From Ischnura elegans (Eukaryota; Arthropoda; Insecta; Odonata; Coenagrionidae): DNA of 64,000 nt. The notes under the pieces are model-generated. The model was not told the DNA's origin and searched no databases. It worked only from the letters and a program-made list of their open reading frames with translations. Each line of letters begins with the position of its first letter. Positions within the stretch are counted from its first letter, which is position 1. Shown here one piece after another: positions 23,289 to 34,386 of this stretch. Both the position numbers and the translations under genes were made by a program. The DNA lies in the NCBI RefSeq assembly GCF_921293095.1, contig NC_060259.1, forward strand, positions 23,877,812-23,941,811, written 5' to 3'.

Positions 23289-23459
23289 TGTTGTAGATCT
23301 TTAATCTGTGTGAATCTTCAGGGTTGGCCACCATGTAACTTGGTGTGGAAACTTAGAAGGTTGACCTCTAGGTTTAGATATATATCTGTGCATCACTGTG
23401 GATTGAAGTTAGTTTTGTATTGCAATAAGTTTTTACACCACAATAAAAAGATTAAAACA
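23289..23459 (+). repeat. 3' LTR (171 bp) of the Gypsy element
   Basis: It begins TGTTGTAGATC after the polypurine tract and ends AACA at the target duplication. It contains an AATAAA signal at 23442-23447, close to the end, consistent with the R region. There is no complete 5' partner: only TGCTGTAGAT at the left end resembles its first ten bases. Confidence 0.8.
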
Positions 23460-23464
23460 GGCAT

Positions 23465-23861
23465 AGAGGAGAACACCACAGCTAGAGGGAAGAATGTCAT
23501 CAATAATGTCGTCAACGTAGAGAGTAAACAGAAGTGGGATTAATACACTGCCTTGAGGCATGCCAGAAGAAACAGGTAAGTAATGCAACAAAATACCTTC
23601 TATTAGAACTCTTTGGCTGCGGGAAGTCAGGAAATTAGAGACTAAACATAAGAGAGTGCCATGGATATTAAAACGTGACTGGAGTTTATGGATGAGGAGG
23701 GTATGATTAACGGAATCATAAGCTTTAGAAAAGTCAATGTAACAGACATCCAGCTGATACCTTTTTTCAAAGGCAGAAATTATATGGTGGTGCAGTATAG
23801 AGAGATTAGTAAGGCAGGTCCCACCAGGAAGAAAGCCAGGCCAATCTATTTCTGAAACCAT
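23465..23861 (-). pseudogene. CR1/Jockey-like non-LTR element, RT 5' portion (minus strand)
   Basis: The minus strand encodes 'GFLPGGTCLTNLSILHHHI', 'DVCYIDFSKAYDSVNHTLL' (motif A, Asp present), 'VSSGMPQGSVLIPLLFTLYV' (motif B region) and 'GVLLYA', the first half of the YADD catalytic box. The Gypsy insertion interrupts it here and the next codons lie at 19740 and below. The 5' end near 23861 is a truncation. The region preceding this protein position is found, in the opposite orientation, at 14208-15077. Confidence 0.88.
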
Positions 23862-24786
23862 TATCGCACATACTTTCAGTGCAAGCAGTTAAGTAGTGTA
23901 GTAACACACTAGCACGCATGACTATATAGCAACTACCCTCGAGAAGTAAGATAACAAATATTTTTTTATAGGCCACAGAAAAACATCAACTGGTATACCT
24001 TCCCTCCTAGCCTCTCATAAATGTATGCATTACTTGATCAAACCTTCCTTTCGCCATAAAACCAAAGTTTTCCACTTTCATTCATTCACTTCATTATTGC
24101 ATTGGCTTCTCCAACTAAGACTTCTTTGGGACTTTAAAATACTCTGAAGATGAATTATTGTAATCCTGCACCTTAACATATCACATCATGTGCACACATA
24201 AATTGGTATCAATTATCACTTCTCTAGCCATGCTTTATAGGTATAATTATAAACACACATGGGCAAATGATGGACACCACTGGTTCACTGGCATAACTAT
24301 AAGCTTGCACTAAACTGAGCATATTTCACATTAATCGGGAAGGAAAAACTGCCATGTTTATGTGGATGATACGGCATTTCCGTGAATATGAAATTTGTGA
24401 ATGTGAACTTCTGTGAAGTAATTTCCTTGGCATGAATGCCAAGACCACGATACAGACATAATAAGTCAAGTGATCATTCCATGTTGCATACCACAATCAA
24501 GGAAGCATAAGCATACATTACCTTCGGATGAGCCTTATAATGAACACAATTTTGACCAAAAAATCTCATGATGATATCAACCAATTAATTTGTTTTCTAT
24601 ACTTCTTTTGAGAAGTTCATTTCACACATGGATTGAGGTGTGGTCGAACTGATGACTATTCAACGATTTAACTTGGCAGGAGAACAGCCCCAGACTAAAT
24701 TGGTTCATCTAATTCTATCTTACACTTCTAAAATGAAAAAAGGCTATGGTTCAGTTCATTACCAAAGCAAGACATTACTTTGAACC
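23862..24786. other. Non-coding interval, nothing recognised
   Basis: AT-rich sequence without supported genes or paired termini. It lies between the minus-strand retroelement and the hAT MITE at 24787. Confidence 0.4.
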
Positions 24787-25123
24787 CAAGGGCATACCTA
24801 GGATCATAACTAGCGGGGCAAGCCATGGTCTTGGGAGGGGCAAGCCAAGTTGTGACATTTAGGATGGAAAGGTTGAATTAAACCAACGTTTAAAGAAAAT
24901 TTAAGAATAAGCTTTATTATTTTATGAGATTATTACTTTGAAAAAATAGTTTTATCTTAGTTACATATCTTATACTAATACGTTTCATTTTTCGTGGGTT
25001 TAAAGAAAATTTGTTGAATACTTTCGTTTCAATTCAGTACCTACTGATTTTGCTTACAGACTTTTGCGATTTTTGCTTCTATGGGGCTGTGGCCCCCCCT
25101 GCCCCTCGCTGGGTATGCCCATG
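24787..25123. mobile_element. 337-bp hAT MITE (same family as 32831-33129)
   Basis: The left end CAAGGGCATACCTAGGATCA and the right end (complement CATGGGCATACCCAGCGAGG) are inverted. The flanking 8 bases are TTTGAACC (24779-24786) and TTTAAACC (25124-25131), a target duplication with one later substitution. Internal text such as TTTAAAGAAAATTT and CTTATACTAATAC is shared with 32831-33129. No coding capacity. Confidence 0.82.
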
Positions 25124-25515
25124 TTTAAACCTCTAACCCAAATCAATGCTTGCCAGCAAATAGCGGACAATGACATTTTCATTCAGTAATGCCACTACCT
25201 GATAAATGGATGATATAAATAAGTTTCCGGCGATCTGCAAGTTAAGCTGAATAGATGAAGGAATAGAAGGGATAGAACGTACCCATGCACATAAACAAGT
25301 AAAAGTAACCATTGTCTTAACTGATTATGCGAGTAGAGTGCATCTCTGAGCATCAAGCATTTGCATTGCTTCGGACTGTAGGTTCTTAATTCATTTTCCA
25401 AAACTTGAAACTACACCAGCAATACATATGTATGCAAATAATACCTCAGCAAGCAATTGGTTATTAAATTAATTTACACATGAATATGAGTCATTTTTTG
25501 TTTAATAATTACTTT

Positions 25516-25590
25516 GCCGGCCTTGGTGGCGGCGGGTAAAAGGACAGGCAAACCGAAGGCCATGGGTTCGAGCCCCAAATGGCAAAATCG
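25516..25590 (+). repeat. tRNA-derived SINE-like sequence
   Basis: It has a box A-like TGGTGGCGGCGGG, and a box B GGGTTCGAGCCCC about 40 bases on, starting from GCCGGCCTTGGTGGC. This arrangement matches the 5' head of arthropod tRNA-derived SINEs. No A- or T-rich tail with clear target duplication was found, and the acceptor stem is not closed, so it is not called a tRNA gene. Confidence 0.5.
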
Positions 25591-26125
25591 TCACTAGCAA
25601 GAAAAGGTTAACCCCCCATTATATCGGCCCCCCTAGAAATGCATTCCCCTTTCACGGAAGCCTCGCCGAAATAGATTCTTCATTTATGCAACCCTTCCTC
25701 CTCTCTCCTGCCCCTCGAAAGATTTCAGCCTGCAGCAAGATTTCCTTTGTCTGGGGACAAGAAAGTCCGTGTTGTTTACATTGGTGCCAGTTGAAATGCC
25801 CAATGTAAAGAGCGTAGAATACTGTTTTCGGGGTTTTGGAGAATAAACAATGTAGGTAAAGAACCATTTTATAAGCACTAGCATGAATATATGACACGTC
25901 TTGGGTGACGTCCTCCGTGAGAAATGGTTTAGAAGCAAAAGGGTTGCAGAATTTATTGACAGAGTGGTAATAATTACTCAGTAAGAACTCATACATCCAT
26001 GCTTCTACTTGTTTTTCGTGGAGGAAATGAGGCGATTTTTACGGTGCCTGATTGGAAGGCCTTATTTAGCGGAGGAAAGGGATTAAAACCCCTCCGAAAT
26101 TTTCATACAATCCTCCCCAAATGAA
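25591..26125. other. Non-coding interval, short overlapping frames only
   Basis: Two overlapping minus frames (25652-25996 and 25684-25938) are in different phases of the same stretch and show no domain signature. I see no splice context and no termini. Confidence 0.35.
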
Positions 26126-26133
26126 CCTCTCAC

Positions 26134-28505
26134 CAGTGGCGGCTCGTGAGTCAAATGCTAGGGGGGGCGCACTCCACCGGGGGGTCATAAGTTTTTAATA
26201 TTTCGTGTATTTTATTAAGTTTTACGGCAATCTAGGAATTAAATTTTGTGATGCCATATGTTCCGTTTTTTTCAACAAAAATACCTAGTTTTCCTAATAA
26301 AGCTTGATTAATAAATACCAAATGCCATAGACTCTCGGTCATACGGATCGGCTTATTCCGGACTCTCGATTATACTGATCAATGATCTTGAAGAATAAAA
26401 ATATATTTGCTGCGATATTTTGCAAATACAAACGAAAATACGTAACTTTAGGTTTTATCGCATACATTCTTCGTGCGGATATGCCCTCAATACACTTCTG
26501 TTGTTTGTTTTGCAATCATAATACGTTATTTGTCAAATCTATACAACATTTGCAATGATTTAGGTAGCAATGACACTTGTAACACCTGAGGAGGGAGGGG
26601 AGTGTCACTGACTTCCACTAGGCAACAAACACTACTAGAATGCGCGCGCTTTCCTATTGCAGATGTAAACTTTGATGGCGGTGTTCGCGATGATTCTTGA
26701 ATACAGTATGATTTAAAATCAATAATTAAACATTTCTCACACATTTTTAACAAAATCTGAAATACTCACATGCCTTTAGTTATATTGCAGAAGTCCATCG
26801 TTCTTTCCTTTTGTCCAGCAAAGTGATCAATTGCACGTTCGTTGAAATCAGCGCCGGACAACAATTTCTTTCCGATTGAACACATGGCAAGGGCACTAGT
26901 CTATAAATAAACAAGGGACGACACAAAATAGGCCGACGAAAAATACCACCAAAAAGAACAAGGTGCCTGGACACAGAATTGGGAAATTTTTTCCCTATAT
27001 TTCCCTAAAAAAAAACGAGCACTGTTGATCAATTCAAAATTGTCTTCTTGAATGTACACACAGCACTAAGAAACTTCTTAATCGGCAATTACGCACAGTT
27101 AAATCCTCGAAAATGATGTCTGAACTCATTTCACTCCGTTCTTTCCGAGAGTCATGCCGTTACTATAAGGACGACTCAAGGGAGATAGAAGTCGTGGTCC
27201 ACTAATGCTGATTCAGCTGAGGGACGAATTTAAGGTCAGCAAAGGCATTCAAGCAAACAAAGGACGTCACGAACCATCTCCTTGAGTCTAAGATTCATAA
27301 GTGGTAAACACACGAGACGCCAACGGGTCGCATTTGGAATAACCATGACTTCGAAATCATTGCCATGATATAATAATATATAAATTCTAGATCGTAAAAG
27401 AAGACGACTCTGAGCCACAGATGGGAGCTGTAAGGATCTCCGCACTGATATGAACTCTTCGAAGCCACTTAAATCAGACCCAAGTAGACATTTTCCGTCA
27501 GACAGCTACCGCTCTGCCGCTGATGAATTAGGTGAACATGAACTAATACAACAAGGACGGCTAGAAAAATGATGAACCTACACACAAAAGGTGCATTGTA
27601 CGCGGCACTTCTTGACATTCATTGGATGACTCTATTTAAAGTCACGTTTTACGGTTTAAATCATGTTTAATCATTCACCCTATCACGCACGCACCTATTT
27701 CTTAAATTATAAATCAGTGGGGAATGTTAACTGATTTTTCCTAATACTGCAGGTCTTATGATAAATTTATCTGAAAAATAGGTACCGCATTTCTAATCAT
27801 CGGGAAGATATTAATACATTGTTAAGGCCTAAATATTAATTATTAGTTTCCCAACGGTTCTTGAAATTCGTAATCATAACAGAACTGTGGCAAATACTCG
27901 AGAATAGTTTTCCTTCGTCAATACGGCCTTTAACTGGTTGGATTTTATGTGTTCCGGAATTCAAACACCAAAAAACGCAAGCATAATGGCTTTACTTTAT
28001 TTAATGGCTTTAATTTATTTACTGTAGCAATACCTACCAGCAATTAAAAATTAAAATCTTATAACTACACCCAGTACAGTGACCATTCTGATTCCGTAGG
28101 TCCCTTTTCTGTGGCAGCACCAAGAAGACGCCAGATTATACGCCCGCCGGCCTGCGCAGCGATGTCAACTCACTCGTCGCTCTGCGCAATCTCGGACGAC
28201 GTCCCAAGGCTTCCGTAAGGCAGCATGTTAGACGCGTCATAGCACCAGCAGCCCCCACCACTACCACTCTCCATATAACTGCATGGGGATGGATTGGGAC
28301 GTTCTGGCCAGCGCCCCACGGCTACAAATACGAACTTTTCGCGCTATTTCTTTTCGTTTTTTTCCAACACTTTCGATATATGGGACTGAAAAACACTTTC
28401 ATTAATCAATGTATAATTACAAATTAATGGATAATTATTTTTTTTACTTTTTCAAATATTTGGGAGGGGCGGCGTCCGAGAGTCCTTATGGGCAAACCGC
28501 CACTG
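26134..28505. mobile_element. 2.37-kb non-autonomous hAT element with perfect 8-bp target duplication
   Basis: Perfect duplication CCTCTCAC at 26126-26133 and 28506-28513. The ends are inverted: CAGTGGCGGCTCGTGAG at the left, complement CAGTGGCGGTTTGCCCA at the right, followed inwards by a G run at the left and by GGGAGGGGCGGCG on the plus strand near 28462 at the right. Target size and CAGTGGCGG termini identify hAT. Despite its length I find no hAT transposase motif in any frame, so the internal sequence is either eroded beyond recognition or unrelated filler. Confidence 0.85.
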
Positions 28506-28612
28506 CCTCTCACAATATATACCCATTCTATGGTATACCAACCCCTCTTTCGCTTCTGACCCCACCGTAAAAATATATGTCTACAGCCTCGCATACAGGC
28601 ACGTAGACATAG

Positions 28613-28814
28613 GCAGGGGTGGATCCAGGATTTCTTTCTGGGAGGGGCACAAGCAAGGCCGTATCCAGGATTTTGTTCAGGGGGGGGCACAAGGATACCT
28701 TGTTATACAAAACGAACGAAATGATAATGGGACCGCATTAAAATCTAGCATATTTTTAAGGGTCTGGGGGGGGCACGTGCCCCCGTGCCCCCCCCCCCCC
28801 CGGGATCCGCCTAT
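28613..28814. repeat. G/C-run hAT-like fragment with a duplicated left end
   Basis: GGGGTGGATCCAGGATTTC is followed 45 bases later by a second similar start, CCGTATCCAGGATTTTG, each leading into G runs and GGGGCACAAG. The right side is a long C run ending CGGGATCCGCCTATG, the inverse of the left end. The duplicated left end suggests nesting or an internal duplication. No exact target duplication was found. Confidence 0.55.
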
Positions 28815-30342
28815 GGACATGGGGGCTTCAACCTCTCCCGGAATTTGTTGTGAAGACAGCTCGCGATGCATCCATTGAGGGGGCCACTAACTTAGCGCAA
28901 CCTCTTCTTTGACGATTGTCGATAACTATATGTTTCCTCAAATAGTCGACCAAATCACATACAAGAAATAGATCGATAATTCTACCCCAAGAGTTGAACA
29001 TTTTTGTGAAAAATCAGGCGGATTTCGGGAACTTACTTACAAGTACGGCGCGGTAATAAAAATGAAAAATCGCCTATTTATAACCTCATGGTAACAGCTC
29101 TTCACAGAATCGCGGACTACAATTCAGCATTGAAATTCACTCGGGAAGAAAAAATATTGCCCAGGCAGGGTAATAGCATTTTCGTTCGTGTATAAATAAG
29201 AAACTAAGAAATTCTTCTACCAGGATCCGCCTTTCGTACTGCGAGCAAACTATCGCGATGTAATATACACCCGCGGGTGTAATATCAAAATTGATTCTCA
29301 CTAATCATCGATCATCAATCGAAACCTCATCAAATTCTGCGCCGTCTTTACCAATTTGCTGTTATCCTTATAAACAGTGGCGTGTGTGGCAGGAATGAGA
29401 GGGCGATTTGTCCCGAAAGCACAAATTGAAGCTTCACCGCCTGCTGTGGGCAGCACTGTGGGGCCCCAGGGGCGCCAAACTCAAGGGCCGCCCTGGGCAG
29501 CACATTTTCTGAAGTACGCTGATATTTGTCACACCTCATGGTTTGCCTAAATACCGCGAGAACTAGAATTCCCATACATTTTCGACCAATATTGATCACC
29601 TCGTAGTAATCGGCAGGAGGGAATCGGCCGAAGATTTGCTGCAGGGAAAAAAAGATTCTACATCAGGATTCAGATTTCTCACGTCGACCTGTTGGTTTTA
29701 TTCGCAAGCCTCTAGAAAGGTTGCAAAGTATACTTGGCAAACTTGATGGGAGTCAGAATCAAGAAAAAGCTTTGGCACTACAGCAATCATAAAATCTGCT
29801 ACAAAATATGTAAAACGAATACCCATGCTTGAAGGGAAGAGTTCTTACTTCATCAAGTGCCGCAGAACTTCTCGTGTCAGCATCAATTATTCATCAACAT
29901 TTCATAAATACACAGCCGCGCCATATAACTATGCATAGAAATTGCTTTAGTTTAGTCGATCTTTATTTACTGTCCATAGCCATTCATTAGATTGCTCCTA
30001 TGGGGGTAGTACGAAATGCTTATGCATTGTTGCGCGAAATGTAAACAGCGGCCTTACACAACGAGAGCGTCAGTTGATTGTCTGTGCCGTTCGCAGTAGG
30101 TAGCATACACATCCTGCAAGTGATACTGAGGATTTTTAGGTTTGAACTTGATAAATAATTTGAAACCAACTGCAATGATGGATATTGTGATACTTAACAG
30201 CATTTCGAGAACCTGCACCTTTGGCTTTATAGCGCCGGCAACGGACAGGAATAATATTTACTCGCTTAAGATATCGTAGGTTTTGTTCTACCTATTATCA
30301 TAATGTGTTGTTGACGAATGCAATTTCTCTATTTGTTTTAAG
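28815..30342. other. Upstream region of the 30.3-kb gene, no supported features
   Basis: This holds the likely promoter and any non-coding first exon of the plus-strand gene starting at 30343. The stretch 30030-30110 is relatively GC-rich for the area. I cannot place a transcription start with confidence. No transposon termini were recognised, apart from a GGGCAGCAC direct repeat near 29447 and 29495. Confidence 0.3.
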
Positions 30343-30398
30343 GTTACCTACCAATAAGAAGACTATACGTACGAACCAAATATACAACTACTAAAATG
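30343..30398 (+). CDS. Unrecognised gene, exon with start codon
   Basis: A TTTTAAG acceptor precedes 30343, and the exon ends with ATG (30396-30398) directly before a GTGAGT donor. The context ACTAAAATGG is favourable. The start codon is thus alone in this exon and is completed by the exon at 31573. Four exons (30343-30398, 31573-31764, 32161-32290, 38518-38663) join in phase with GT..AG borders to a product of about 156 residues. It is acidic at the N-terminus, lysine/arginine-rich in the middle, and has no signal peptide or membrane segment by eye. I do not recognise the family, and the exon chain is inferred from phase and splice sites only. An upstream non-coding exon is likely. Confidence 0.55.
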
Positions 30399-31572
30399 GT
30401 GAGTAGATTTTTTTGCCAAAATACTTATAAAAAGTCAATGCCGATTAGAAAATTATTTAGGACCTGATTGGAATCTTATATGAATTATAGGTAAATTACG
30501 CTAAATTAAACTTTGGTCGAAGATAACAATTTGTGATGAAAGTATTTGAACTATATATACGATCTGGTTGAATTTATCTTCGTAATTGATACGCTGTTTC
30601 CACACAAAATTAATTTCCCGTGGTCTGTATGCACGACGTCTTATTTTTTGTCTGAAAATGCTATTTAAAACTCACGCCTTGGATTTCAAACTGTATTTTA
30701 GCTCAAAAGCAAACATTATACGAGTATTTAGAAAGCAAATTAAGAACGTTGCTCAAGTGTTCACTTTGGGCGCTATAGAGACGTAAAGGCACGCATTTAT
30801 AAGAAATACAATTAAAGGAGCTCAAAAACTCCGTTGTTGGTTGATGATGAAAGAGTTGAAAAGCATTAGAATTAATGTAACATTAAATTGGGCCAAAATA
30901 TTTATCGTAGCCAGCGCAATGCCAGCTCGTACTCCTGTGAGTTGGGCCGCCCAAACGGGGCCCAGGCTCTCGGAAAAAAAAGAAGGCGGAAGTGGCGGAT
31001 TGAGGGGGAAGAGGGAGGAGCGGTTGTTCACCACCATGGACCATGTTCGCCACTTTGATCCCCAAAAAATAGGAACATATTTACGATGAACTTGGACTTG
31101 GTCTTCCGACGCAAGTTCTCATGCCACCATTTCAATATTGCTAAATCTTTCGGTGTACGCGATTCATGTTTGATATTTTTTGTTAAACGAGATCCCATAA
31201 CACCCCAGTTTCATTTGAAGGATTGCGTACCCCCCTGTCGACCTGAGATGCTGGAAGGAGTAAGAGCCCTACAGAAAAAAGTACTCCAGGCATCAAAATG
31301 TCTCAGACCGCTTTGTGCAAGTAAGTTACTTTTAAAATCCGGACACGCTGAAGCAGTAGGGTGTGAACATGTTACTTCAAAAACTACAAGAATATTACTC
31401 ATCCAGCAGTCAATGATGTCAATATTCATAATGCCTCCACAAAAGCTGATAGCCACATTAAAAAATAAAAGTAGACTTATTCTAACAAAAAAGACTAGCA
31501 AGAAATTTGGTTGATGTTTGGATGAATTCCATTACAATATTTTATCCATATCTTATGTTTTTTTAATTGAAG

Positions 31573-31764
31573 GGAGGAGCTGGGGATACAATCACCGATT
31601 CAGATTCAGAGGACGATACTCCCGGAGAAATTCGTTTGCCGTGCGAGCTAGTCGCATATCTATTTGCAGATAGAATAGGACTTTCTGCAGATCCACAGCA
31701 AAATATCGAAAACACTGTTGAGTTACATTGCAGATGTGGAAGACAGGTGACAGCAGCCAGTTTG
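31573..31764 (+). CDS. Unrecognised gene, second coding exon
   Basis: The TTGAAG acceptor and the TTG-GTAAGT donor give 64 whole codons. The peptide begins with an acidic serine/aspartate stretch ('TITDSDSEDDTPGE') and continues 'IRLPCELVAYLFADRIGLS' and 'ENTVELHCRCGRQVTAASL'. The acidic run resembles a casein-kinase-2 type site. The C-x-C pair is the only cysteine cluster. Phase 0 on both sides fits the flanking exons. Confidence 0.6.
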
Positions 31765-32160
31765 GTAAGTTTGTTGATTTAGAATCTGCAGCCCAAACAT
31801 GATATCTTTGCCAGATGAAAGGCCTCAACTTTGCAACTGTCGAGGCATGGTAGCAAATTTCATAGATCTGAGGAGGAGGCCACTGTGGGGAGCCATTTCA
31901 CGTAAAACGACATTAGTCCCGTGTCAATAATCCGAAAAAGTTCTTTGTTCTAATTTCCCCTAAGGTTACATGGTGTTCTTTTATGAACTGGTTCTCTCTA
32001 CTCAGCCGAAAATAATGGTAGGTTGTATGTAGGTTGTCATTAATCCATTTATTCCAAGAGATAGATTTTCAGGTTGGTGGTTAAATTGATGCACAAGATA
32101 TTAAATTTAGGATCCAATCATTTATTTCTTTTTTGCTTAATCTCTACATGAACCATTAAG

Positions 32161-32290
32161 AATCAAGACACTTCGGTGGGCAAGCCGAAGAGGAAGCATC
32201 CCCGCAAGTTTCCTGTAGAAAAGGAGTTGAGGAAGGCAGCAATTATCCGGAATGCATATCCACATGTTAAATCATTCTACATCATGTCAG
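32161..32290 (+). CDS. Unrecognised gene, third coding exon (with alternative stop if the donor is skipped)
   Basis: The CATTAAG acceptor opens the frame 'NQDTSVGKPKRKHPRKFPVE', then 'KELRKAAIIRNAYPHVKSFY'. The basic stretch could be a nuclear signal. A TCAG-GTGATT donor at 32290 joins in phase to 38518. If this weak donor is skipped, the frame runs seven codons further and stops at TAA (32311-32313). A second GTGAGT donor lies just after that stop. Two C-termini are therefore possible: a short one ending in 'GDSTESK' and the longer one from the distal exon. Confidence 0.55.
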
Positions 32291-32830
32291 GTGATTCTAC
32301 AGAATCCAAATAAACGTTGGTGAGTGTCTGCTAGTTTATTGTCGAGCTTTGAAGAAACAAGGTGTTCTAGCCAATGTACATATTCTTTCAATTGGTTGCT
32401 AGGACACCACTGCTATTTAATACAACTTAGCTTACTAATACTCACTCATGTATTTTCAATCTTATTTCAAATTTAGTAATTCAATTATGCTCAAATCATG
32501 CCCAAGGATTCTTGTGGATTCTGTTAAATGAAAAAAAGCTATAATGGCATTGCCTACTTTAACTATGCATTTATGCTTTTTTGTTCGAAGACCTATGCAC
32601 TCATTCTAGCTACGGTACGTAATACTCTAGAAATAGATCCATCTAGAAGGGATGGGAAAGGGATGCTTTTGCTCAAGGCACTCTCACCTACGCCAGGCAA
32701 GGAAGGGGTGAGGAAAGGACAAAATTACCTCAGACTCCTGAATTAAAAGAGACAGCCCTGTCTTGAAATGACTCAAAATAAATAATCTTCACCTCACAAA
32801 ATGATAATGCTATGCATATTTATGCATGCG

Positions 32831-33129
32831 CATGGGCGTACCCAGAATCAAAACGGGGGGTGGAGGGGGCAAAATTAGCTGTGGTTGTTCAAGTTGTTAC
32901 TTTTTTGCACAGAAAAGTTTAATGAAACCAAAATTTTAAGGAAATTATGACAGCAATTTATTAATTGTTATAATTATTTGCTTGAAAAAGAAAATGATTT
33001 TTATTTTAGTTCCATGTCTTATACTAATACCATTTTTCTTCATAAGGAAAATTTGTTCATAACTTTTGTTTTGAACTAAATTTATTTTCGCTTCTAGGGC
33101 AGCTGCCTCCCCTTCTGGGTATGCCCATG
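32831..33129. mobile_element. 299-bp hAT MITE with perfect 8-bp target duplication
   Basis: Perfect duplication TGCATGCG (32823-32830 and 33130-33137). Inverted ends CATGGGCGTACCCAGAATCA and complement CATGGGCATACCCAGAAGG, with G-rich and C-rich flanks inside. It is related to 24787-25123 and lies in the last intron of the 30.3-kb gene. Confidence 0.9.
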
Positions 33130-34386
33130 TGCATGCGTGCTGTCGAAGGACAGCTATTGTTTTTCATTTCCCTTTGACGTGTAATTTCCGATATCCCAAT
33201 CATTTCAGTGAGGAATTATTTCATAGGATTTATGCTTTCCTATAAGGTGGTATGGATAAATCTCAGGAATAAGTTGTCCAGGAAAGATATCCTTGAGGAT
33301 TTTCATGGTAGAGACATTAGTTTCCAAATAAGAGTGATGTAAAATTTTGGTGTGTATTGCCAAAGGTCCCAGGTTATTTGGTAATTTAATGTGTGGGAGT
33401 TCATGAGTGTCATGAACATATGATTCTGAAGGTATTCATGTCTCAATGCCAGAATCTGATGCTTGAAGAAAAGAAATTGCATGCTAATATACGCATATCA
33501 CTGCACACTAAGAGGTCTCGTGAAAACACCATCTGAATGCTCATTATCACAAACTTTGACAAGTGTGGCAACCTTTTCACATCATTCATAATGAAAAATA
33601 ACATAATTTAAATTAAAGAGTTCCAACATGGAAGTAGAGCCATCGTCTGGGTAGCATTTTATGAGGTGGGTGGATGTGTATACTCAGTTGAAGGTGGAAA
33701 GGGGTAGAGTGGGGGTGGTTTGGAGCTGAGGGTGGCATCTGCAGGGAGGTTCCCGCTGTTGCATTATCAATTCCTACCACTTCCTCCTCTTAACTTGAAG
33801 ACGGAGAAAGAGGAAATGGTGTTCCCTCTCATTCATTCTCTGTGTCTCAAATATGCTCAGTAAACTCTGGGATGAAACGTTTGGTGTGTCATTTAGAAAC
33901 CCACTCATAGTGGCTAAGGTGTTTTTCAATGGTACAGAAAACTATGCTGATATAGATTTAAGTCAAATGTATAAATCTACATGTTACACATGTTGTGTGG
34001 CTAATATCAGTAACACAGGATGAAAATTCAAAAACTAAGTGAAAGGCCATTAAATATTTTACTTAAATGATAGGTAGTGGAATTTCAAATTTGGTAAAGC
34101 ATGTATAAAATTGCAACCACTTACATGATTTTGACTTCTAAATTTTTTCATGTTAATGACAAGGGTGCAAAATTAAATTTTTAAGCCCTGTTTATACGGT
34201 ACATTAGCTCAAACAAGTTAATATCCTAATGTAGGAACATGAGAATGAACACCAAAATACACGATGTGACCACTCAACTTGTGTGAATGAATAAAAATAG
34301 AATGTGTCCTAATTTGATTCATGCATTCCTACATGTTCCATTACTGTCCACTCCATGCAATCAGACTTTAACACATGTGTCTTAAT

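Larger units (their letters stand above)
19746..23459 (+). mobile_element. Ty3/Gypsy LTR retrotransposon nested in a non-LTR element, rearranged
   Basis: The insertion is bounded by a perfect 5-bp duplication GGCAT (19741-19745 and 23460-23464). It starts TGCTGTAG and ends AACA, the usual TG..CA of LTRs. A polypurine tract (AAAAGGGGAGG, 23278-23288) directly precedes a 171-bp 3' LTR beginning TGTTGTAGATC. At the left end only about 12 bases resemble the LTR start; the rest of the 5' LTR, the primer binding site and the protease are missing. The left 600 bases are gag in antisense, followed by pol in sense. Family assignment within Gypsy (perhaps Mag-like) is uncertain. Confidence 0.88.

Noticed and set aside
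31086-31514. 142-residue plus-strand frame upstream of the second coding exon of the 30.3-kb gene
   Set aside because: Low-complexity composition typical of intron sequence, no domain. The in-phase exon chain leaves it in an intron.
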